Shown here: one piece after another, positions 58,633-64,000 of the stretch
Numbering within the stretch: position 1 is the stretch's first letter
Layout of the letters: the number at the start of each line of letters is the position of its first letter
NCBI RefSeq assembly: GCF_900106035.1
Contig: NZ_FNUC01000004.1
Coordinates: 3,323,722-3,387,721 of the forward strand
Source of the DNA: Jiangella alba
GTDB taxonomy: Bacteria > Actinomycetota > Actinomycetes > Jiangellales > Jiangellaceae
Length of the DNA stretch: 64,000 nt
Direction of reading: 5' to 3'
Position numbers and translations under genes: made by a program
Notes under the pieces: generated by a model
Told to the model about the DNA's origin: nothing
Seen by the model: the letters and a program-made list of their open reading frames with translations, nothing else
The model's database searches: none

Positions 58633-59031
58633 AGAGACGCCGATCGAGAAGAAGCCCTGCCTGGATCAAGACGAAGGCGACCATGGGCCCGGAGTACCGC
58701 GAGCTGCAGTCGCTGGTGAAACGCGAGGGCCTGCCACGGTCTGCCAGGAGGCCGGCTGTCCCAACATCTTCGAGTGCTGGGAAGACCGCGAGGCCACGTT
58801 CCTCATCGGCGGCGACCACTGCACCCGCCGCTGCGACTTCTGCCTCATCGACACCGGCAAGCCCGACGACCTCGACCGCGACGAGCCCCGCCGCGTCGCC
58901 GAGTCGGTCCAGGCCATGGGGCTGCGCTACGCCACCGTCACCGGCGTCACCCGCGACGACCTCCCCGACGAAGGCGCCTGGCTGTACGCCGAGACCATCC
59001 GCGAGATCCACAGGTTCAACCCGAACACCGG
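58633..59031 (+). pseudogene. lipA: Lipoyl synthase (LipA) remnant
   Basis: N-terminal part of the radical-SAM enzyme spread over two frames: ETPIEKKP, then [19 protein letters not shown], then [37 protein letters not shown] and [17 protein letters not shown]. The two Fe-S cysteine clusters remain (CxxxxCxxxxxC-like and CxxxCxxC). Frameshifts occur near 58650 and 58738, and the sequence stops being LipA after HRFNPNTG, losing about 200 C-terminal residues. Lies 21 bases after the glyA relic, as if both came from one operon. Confidence 0.85.
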
Positions 59032-59487
59032 ACGTCGACGGACCCCTGGGTGTCGCCCTCAGCGGACTCTGCCGTCCACTGAGGCCGGGCGCGGCCACCG
59101 CCCTCCGGCAACCTCTTTCCCGTGTAGCACACCCACAGGTGCAGATCGCCCCTCACAGCATGCGATTCTCGTGCACCGATCAAGCCCACCGATACTCCTT
59201 CGACGCTGGCGTCCCTCCCGCACGGGTGTGTCGGCGCCGCCAGCGCTGCGTCGGCCAGGAGGCGTAGGTTCCGCCGGTGAACATCGCCGAACTCCTAGCG
59301 CGCGCCCTCGACGAACAGGAACGGCTCGAGGCCCGGCGCCGCTGTCCCCACACGTCGTCTTCCAGTTGGCGGGTAGGGCAGGACTCGAGGCAGCAGCAGT
59401 CGGGGATGGCCGCTGGCGGCGATGACGACGCGATTGCGACGGTGGGAATCTGGTCAGTGGTCGGTTCTTCCGCTTGACGAGGTCGCT
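59032..59487. other. Gene-poor stretch after lipA relic
   Basis: About 450 bases without a convincing gene. A short frame [18 protein letters not shown] near 59277 starts plausibly but decays after about 30 codons. Probably further debris of the same rearrangement. Confidence 0.45.
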
Positions 59488-59751
59488 GTGAACATTCCCA
59501 CCTTCGATGATGTGCAGGCGCCGAACATCCGCGCGGCGAACGAACACCTGCGCCGGCAGGTCGAGCGCATCCCGGCGCTGCTGCGACGGATCGCGACGCT
59601 TGAGGCCGAACTGCAGGACGCCCGGACAGTGCTCGAACTTTCGGCGCCCTCGTGGTGGATGACGCTCATCGATCGTGGTCACGCACTGGCGGATGACGGT
59701 TCGCCGACGGCCGGGGCGACGGGGAGCGAGGCGCGAATCACTGTCCCCTGA
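59488..59751 (+). CDS. Small coiled-coil hypothetical protein
   Basis: 87 residues from GTG 59488. Contains a heptad-rich helix HLRRQVERIPALLRRIATLE and AELQDARTVLEL, likely a coiled coil. No recognised family; such leucine-rich helices also occur at the start of some transposases. Its last 73 bases overlap the 3' end of the opposite-strand histidine kinase, and no clear ribosome site is seen. Weak support. Confidence 0.35.
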   Translation: MNIPTFDDVQAPNIRAANEHLRRQVERIPALLRRIATLEAELQDARTVLELSAPSWWMTLIDRGHALADDGSPTAGATGSEARITVP

Positions 59752-61691
59752 CCCGACGGGCTCAGCACGTCTATCGACCCGCCGAGAGCCTCGACTCTGT
59801 CACGCAACCCCACCAGCCCCGACCAGCGATGTTGTTCGGCACCCCCGATCCCGTCGTCACGGACGCTCAGCCGCAAGGTGTCGTCGCGCTCTTCGACGGC
59901 TACTTCGGCATACTTGGCCTGGGCATGCTTCGTCACGTTGGTGAGTGCCTCGGACACGATGTAGTACGCGGCCACCTCCACCGGAGGTGGATATCGTGAG
60001 ATGGTCTCCAGTCGCATCTCGATGGGGACCGCGGACCGACGGGCGAGGGTCCGCAGCGCCGGACCGAGCCCTCCTTCGGACAGGATCGAGGGATGGATGC
60101 CGAGCGATATCTCGCGTAACTCGTCCTGGACCTCGACGAGTTCGTCGGCGACCTCTGACAGGGCGGTCCGCGACTCAGGTGGAATGTCCGTGGGCAGTGT
60201 CTCGAGGGCGAGTCGGAGTTTGAGTGCCAGTGAGACGAGGCGTTGTTGTGCACCATCGTGGAGGTCCCGTTCGATCCGCCGACGCGTCTCGTCGGCGGTG
60301 GTGACGACACGCGCGCGCGACTGGGTCAGTTTGGTGTGCGCTTCCGCGTTCGCGATCGCGGTGGCGGCGATGTCGGTGAACTCGGCTAGTCGCTGTTCGG
60401 TGTCAGGGGCGAATGGGCCGCGCCGAGAGGCGACGCTGATGCCACCCCAGCTGCGGGCTTCGACGATGATGGGGCTGGCGACCGCCGAACGGATGCCCCA
60501 CCGGCGCAGGAGTTCGGGCAACTGCTGGAGCGTCGAGTCGTCCACGTCGTATCGGACGGACTCGCCCGTGGCCTGTACTGACGCGATGGCAGACGGAGCG
60601 TCCAGGACTCGGCGATGGCCTACGCGCATCTCGTCCTCGTTCACGCCATGAACGCCCATGAGCGTCGCCGATCCATCGGACTCGAACCGGAAGATCCCGG
60701 TGATGTCGGCGTCGGTCAGTTGGCTGAGCTCTTCAGCGACGGCCGCCAGGACGAGACCGGGCGTGGCTCCGTGGGCCACGAGCGTCGCCACTCGCCGCAG
60801 CGCGGACTGCTCCTCGGCCAAGTGGTGGAGTTGGGCACGCGCCTCCGCGTTCTCGACCGCGGTAGCGACCAGCCCCGTGAAGTTCGCGATCTGTGACTCC
60901 GCGTTGGCCGCGAAGGGTTCGCCGCTCCTCGTCGAGGCGGCGATCACGCCCCATACGCCGCCGGCCACGGTGATAGGGCAGCCGACGGACGAGCGGATGC
61001 CGAGCGCACGTGATTCCGCGGCGATCTCGCCGATCGCGTCAGCGAAGCCGTCGAGCCGGACCGGCCCGCCACGGCGCCGCACCTCTCGGGCGACCCCTAT
61101 CCCATCGAGGTTCAGGCGCGTGCCCATGGACAGTTGCTCCGGCACCCTGCTCCAGGTGGCAACCCCGGTCACGGTGCCGTCCGCATCGTAGCGTTCCATG
61201 CGGGCGAGATCGGCCCCGGAGAGTATCCCGACCTCCCGAGTCACGGCTTCGAAGATCGTCGACCGAGGAACTGCCTGCGCGACGAGGGTCGCGACCCGTC
61301 GCAGTGCCGACTGCTCGTCGGTCAGGCGTGCGGACTCGACCGCGGCCCGGCGCAGGCGGACTGCCAGCGCGGTCACCAGAACGGTCGTGAGCAGGAACGC
61401 CCCGAGTGCCCCCGCCTGCTCTCGTGCGGCGACACCGAGCGAACCCACTGGTGCCAGGAAGAGGACCTCGAAGGTCACGATGCTGACGAGGGATGTCAGG
61501 ATTGCCGGTCCCGCGCCCCAGGCGATGGCGACCGGCAGCACCGCGAGGAGGTAGAGCACCAAGAGGGGTACCACGGGCACTTGTGGCTCGAGGAGCGCGA
61601 TGACGCCGGTGACCGCGCCCACCAGCGCCACGCCGGACAACAGCCCCCGCGACCAGCGGACGACGGACGGTCTCACCCAGCGCCGTGCCAT
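59679..61691 (-). CDS. Orphan two-GAF histidine kinase (NarL-partner type)
   Basis: 670 residues. DUF4118-like membrane region (about 15-115, four helices), two GAF domains (120-290 and 300-465, each opened by EQSALRRVATLVA), and HisKA_3 dimerisation with phospho-acceptor His in ERDLHDGAQQRL, followed by an HATPase with SEALTNVTKHAQ and DDGIGG. This type phosphorylates LuxR/NarL-family response regulators. None is found beside it; the 3' neighbour is debris and the 5' neighbour an insertion sequence, so a partner gene may have been lost. Confidence 0.9.
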   Translation of the reverse strand: MARRWVRPSVVRWSRGLLSGVALVGAVTGVIALLEPQVPVVPLLVLYLLAVLPVAIAWGAGPAILTSLVSIVTFEVLFLAPVGSLGVAAREQAGALGAFLLTTVLVTALAVRLRRAAVESARLTDEQSALRRVATLVAQAVPRSTIFEAVTREVGILSGADLARMERYDADGTVTGVATWSRVPEQLSMGTRLNLDGIGVAREVRRRGGPVRLDGFADAIGEIAAESRALGIRSSVGCPITVAGGVWGVIAASTRSGEPFAANAESQIANFTGLVATAVENAEARAQLHHLAEEQSALRRVATLVAHGATPGLVLAAVAEELSQLTDADITGIFRFESDGSATLMGVHGVNEDEMRVGHRRVLDAPSAIASVQATGESVRYDVDDSTLQQLPELLRRWGIRSAVASPIIVEARSWGGISVASRRGPFAPDTEQRLAEFTDIAATAIANAEAHTKLTQSRARVVTTADETRRRIERDLHDGAQQRLVSLALKLRLALETLPTDIPPESRTALSEVADELVEVQDELREISLGIHPSILSEGGLGPALRTLARRSAVPIEMRLETISRYPPPVEVAAYYIVSEALTNVTKHAQAKYAEVAVEERDDTLRLSVRDDGIGGAEQHRWSGLVGLRDRVEALGGSIDVLSPSGQGTVIRASLPVAPAVGEPSSASA

Positions 61692-61712
61692 CTCATCGCA
61701 TCCTCAGTCGAA

Positions 61713-62730
61713 CACTAGATGACCGATTCCAAGGTGGTCAGTGGTCGTAGGCCAGGAGGGATCGCTTGGTCGCCTGACCGGTGTGGTCGTTGTGCCAGAT
61801 TGCCGCGGTGAGGGCCAGGATGCGTTGAGTGACGCGGACCCACACTCCGGCCGGGGTGTGTCCGCCATGCTGTTCGAGATCGAGCTGGCCCTTGAGGGTG
61901 TCGTTGATCGACTCGATGACCTGCCGCAACGGTTTGAAGAACTCGGTCCCGGCCCGCTGGGGTTCGCCTTTGCGGGCCGGGCGCAGCAGGTCCACGCCGG
62001 CGTCGGTGAGGGTGGTCTCGAACTCGCGGCCGTAGTAGTTCTTGTCCGCGATCACGATCTGCCCGGCCCGCCCGGGACCGGTGAGCTCGGGGTCGGCATC
62101 GAGCATCCCGAGCAGCGTCTGGCGTTCGTCGGCCTTCGCGCCGGTCAGGGCGAACCCGACCGGCAGGCCGTGCAGTGTGCACAGCAGGTGCAGCCGCAGT
62201 CCCCAGAAGAACCTCGAATGCGAGGCGCAGTAGCCGTACTCGGCCCACCCGGCCAGGTCCGAGCGCCGCGCCGTCTCCCGTGATCGGGCACACTCGACCG
62301 GGGTGGAATCGGCCACCCAGACGTCATCGGTCCACATGCTCGTGTCCCGGGCCAGCACCCCGACCAGCTGGGCGATCGTGGCGCCGAGGCGCCGCAGCCG
62401 CTTGTTGTAGCCGGGCTGCTGGGGCAGGTATGGGAACAGATGCCGCAGGTGAGCGCGTCCGTAGCGCAGCCAGCGAGCCTCAGAGGTGAACCCCAGCAGG
62501 GCCTGCATCACCGCCAGCGTCACCAACTCCGCGTCGCTGATCCTCGGCTCGATCCCGACCCTGGGCCGCCACGGCGCCAGGTGCGGAGAATCGATCAACA
62601 GGTCATCGACCGTCACGTACAGTGCAGTCGCGAGGGTGTCCAGGTTTGTTCTCACAAACTGATCTTGGACACCCTCGCCCACGTCACCGGCTCATGACAC
62701 GCGCGCGACCACTTGGAATAGGTCATCTAG
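61713..62730 (-). mobile_element. IS982-family insertion sequence, complete
   Basis: 1018 bp bounded by terminal inverted repeats: left CACTAGATGACC-GATTCC-AAGG (61713 on; first 20 bases shown in parts) and right matching it as GGTCATCTAGTG (ending 62730) with one mismatch and one gap over 26 positions. It holds one intact transposase. Flanks TCAGTCGAA and GATGACGAC show no target duplication, so one side may have been rearranged after insertion. Confidence 0.88.
61738..62682 (-). CDS. IS982-family transposase
   Basis: 314 residues, near the usual family length. The start NLDTLATALYVTVDDLLID is the family hallmark. DDE residues are in DSTPVECARSRE, IADKNYYGRE and ESINDTLKGQLD; YGYCASHSRFFWGLRLHLL is also typical. 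Catalyses cut-and-paste or replicative movement using the terminal repeats. Intact, so the copy may still be active. Start GTG 62682 is tentative. Confidence 0.92.
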   Translation of the reverse strand: MGEGVQDQFVRTNLDTLATALYVTVDDLLIDSPHLAPWRPRVGIEPRISDAELVTLAVMQALLGFTSEARWLRYGRAHLRHLFPYLPQQPGYNKRLRRLGATIAQLVGVLARDTSMWTDDVWVADSTPVECARSRETARRSDLAGWAEYGYCASHSRFFWGLRLHLLCTLHGLPVGFALTGAKADERQTLLGMLDADPELTGPGRAGQIVIADKNYYGREFETTLTDAGVDLLRPARKGEPQRAGTEFFKPLRQVIESINDTLKGQLDLEQHGGHTPAGVWVRVTQRILALTAAIWHNDHTGQATKRSLLAYDH

Positions 62731-62840
62731 TGGATGACGACGACGCCGAGCGTGAGCGTCCACGAACGGCTGAAGCTTCAGCGCCACTTGCGGCGGAAGG
62801 ACGCGTCCGCGTAAGAACTTCGCGCGCGGCCGTGGGGCGT

Positions 62841-62965
62841 TCACCCTTCATTCGACTCGAGTGCCGCGGGGTATGCCTGCAGGATCCGTTGCACGGATGT
62901 CACCGCCTCGCCGAGTTCTGTCAGGATCGGTGCGAGCGCCCTGTCGGCGTCCGTGCGACTCTCTG
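62841..62965 (-). pseudogene. C-terminal tail of an unidentified protein
   Basis: The minus strand reads DADRALAPILTELGEAVTSV then QRILQAYPAALESNEG and a stop, with coding-like composition but no start codon before the next gene on the opposite strand. Probably a helical regulator C-terminus cut by rearrangement near the IS. Weak. Confidence 0.3.
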
Positions 62966-62968
62966 GGG

Positions 62969-64000
62969 ATGGGACGAACGTGGTTGTCGGTGACGGTGGA
63001 GCTGCTCGGCGGTCGGGGAGGGGAACTGTGGCCGTGGCCCGGGCGAGTCTTCGCGGTCGGGCCGTCGCACACCTTCATGGACCTCGCGGATGCTGTCAAC
63101 GTCGCCTTCGCCCGATGGGACCGGGCACACCTGTCGGTGTTCACCCTGGCCGATGGCCGGGTGGTCACGGACGAGGAGACGGGGGCGGAGATGGCCGGGT
63201 CGGTCGGGGGGCCGATCAGGACGCTGACGGACATTGAGACGACCAAGGTGGCCAGGGTCCTGGATCCGGGGGCTGAGTTCCAGTTCACTTTCGACCTTGG
63301 CGACGACTGGATCCACCGGTGCGTGATCGGCGAGGAGAAGATCGACCCACTGGAGGTGCTGGGCATCCGCCCCGACAGGCCGCTGCCCTACTGGGGGTGG
63401 GGCAGCATGCCGGACCAGTACGGGCGCAGATGGGCAGCCGACGATGGCGAGAGCCGGCCACCGAGGAAACCGGCCCATCCACATCCAATGCTGCTACACG
63501 CGTGGCCCGCACATGAGCTCGTTCCCGAGCTGGATCTCTCCGACCTGCGAGCTGCCATCGCCGCAGCGGATGCGGACCGCTTCCTGGCCGCCGTGACGGG
63601 CCGCGACGTCGATGACGCGCTGCAACAGGTGGGGGCCGGGATACCGATGGCCCTTGAACAGCGACGGGAGCAGACCGAGCCGGTGGCGTTGTCGGTCATC
63701 AACCGGCTGACCGTGCGTGCCGGCCCTGGCGATGAAGTGCTGGCCGACGACCTGCTGGCCAGGCTGCGGCGCGAACCGCTGAAGGGGCGGGTGGTTCCGG
63801 TCGACCTCGAGATGCTCTGCACCGAACTGGAGGGAGACCCGAGCATGTCGACCGGCGGCTACCTCGACCTAGGTACCGGCGAAGTGTACGACGAGACCGC
63901 CACCGACGCGATGCTGGTCGGAGAAGGCGCCGCGATCGACGTGGAGGAAGAGCCGGACCGGTGGCTCTGGTTCCATCGCACCGATTCGACGGAGGGATGG
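62969..64000 (+). CDS. pRiA4b ORF-3-like and UPF0158-like protein (partial, runs off window)
   Basis: At least 344 residues from ATG 62969; no stop before the right edge. N-terminal WLSVTVELLGGRGGELWPWP, FAVGPSHTFMDLADAV, FQFTFDLGDDWIHRC and DPLEVLGIRPDRPLPYWGWG match the plasmid pRiA4b ORF-3-like domain (residues 1-150). Around residue 290 a UPF0158-type segment STGGYLDLGTGEVYDE begins. Both are uncharacterised families often seen on mobile or accessory DNA. It starts 239 bases after the IS982 element. The ribosome site is weak (CTCTGGGG). Confidence 0.75.
   Translation, partial: MGRTWLSVTVELLGGRGGELWPWPGRVFAVGPSHTFMDLADAVNVAFARWDRAHLSVFTLADGRVVTDEETGAEMAGSVGGPIRTLTDIETTKVARVLDPGAEFQFTFDLGDDWIHRCVIGEEKIDPLEVLGIRPDRPLPYWGWGSMPDQYGRRWAADDGESRPPRKPAHPHPMLLHAWPAHELVPELDLSDLRAAIAAADADRFLAAVTGRDVDDALQQVGAGIPMALEQRREQTEPVALSVINRLTVRAGPGDEVLADDLLARLRREPLKGRVVPVDLEMLCTELEGDPSMSTGGYLDLGTGEVYDETATDAMLVGEGAAIDVEEEPDRWLWFHRTDSTEGW

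Overview
The window is very GC-rich double-stranded bacterial DNA with third-position GC bias, consensus AGGAGG ribosome sites, many 4-base start/stop overlaps and several leaderless start codons. Together with SCO3242-type prenyltransferase, class F sortase and choice-of-anchor M families, this points to a high-GC actinomycete. A Jiangella-like relative is my guess from gene content only.

Left part (1-18 kb). The end of a Gfo/Idh/MocA dehydrogenase is followed by a 2127-residue secreted ThuA / sugar-dehydrogenase / PKD / CBM / DUF1080 protein. A tightly overlapping operon follows: inositol-phosphate synthase, UbiA-type prenyltransferase (EboC), TIM-barrel isomerase, EboA, TatD-type hydrolase (EboB), EboE, phosphodiesterase (EboF), then two more TIM-barrel isomerases, the last with a Tat signal. 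This is an ebo metabolite-traffic cluster in which an inositol-phosphate synthase stands where the dehydroquinate-synthase-like EboD is usually found. A hairpin ends it, followed by a group 2 sigma factor, a small conserved protein and a collapsed HTH-antitoxin/PIN-toxin remnant.

Middle (18-36.7 kb). A secreted 1.6-kresidue subtilase is preceded by a 42-codon ORF and a LAL/LuxR-type regulator. Next come an ArsR-SRPBCC pair and a TetR-SRPBCC divergent pair, both with promoter/operator palindromes and leaderless starts. A ~1-kb gene-free stretch is built of nested inverted repeats. It is followed by a class F sortase with an Asp-rich substrate, a 166-bp palindromic element, and a secreted calcineurin-type phosphoesterase/PQQ-propeller protein with a HupE/UreJ-like membrane protein.

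Right part (36.8-64 kb) is accessory and visibly rearranged. An OmpR-type response regulator gene is cut at 37.40 kb and joined to the last codons of a sugar ABC permease. A sugar-utilisation locus follows: permease, frameshifted FAD oxidoreductase, GH2 beta-mannosidase, Tat-exported protein. Next are a broken surface-anchor protein and a minus-strand peptide-uptake operon: substrate-binding protein, two permeases, GbsR/MarR regulator, double ATPase, M14 peptidase, amidase, ornithine cyclodeaminase/mu-crystallin homologue. A GntR regulator faces an AccD-AccA-like carboxyltransferase. Collapsed remnants of glyA and lipA, an orphan two-GAF histidine kinase, a complete IS982-family element and a partial pRiA4b/UPF0158-type gene end the window.

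No rRNA, complete tRNA or CRISPR array was seen.
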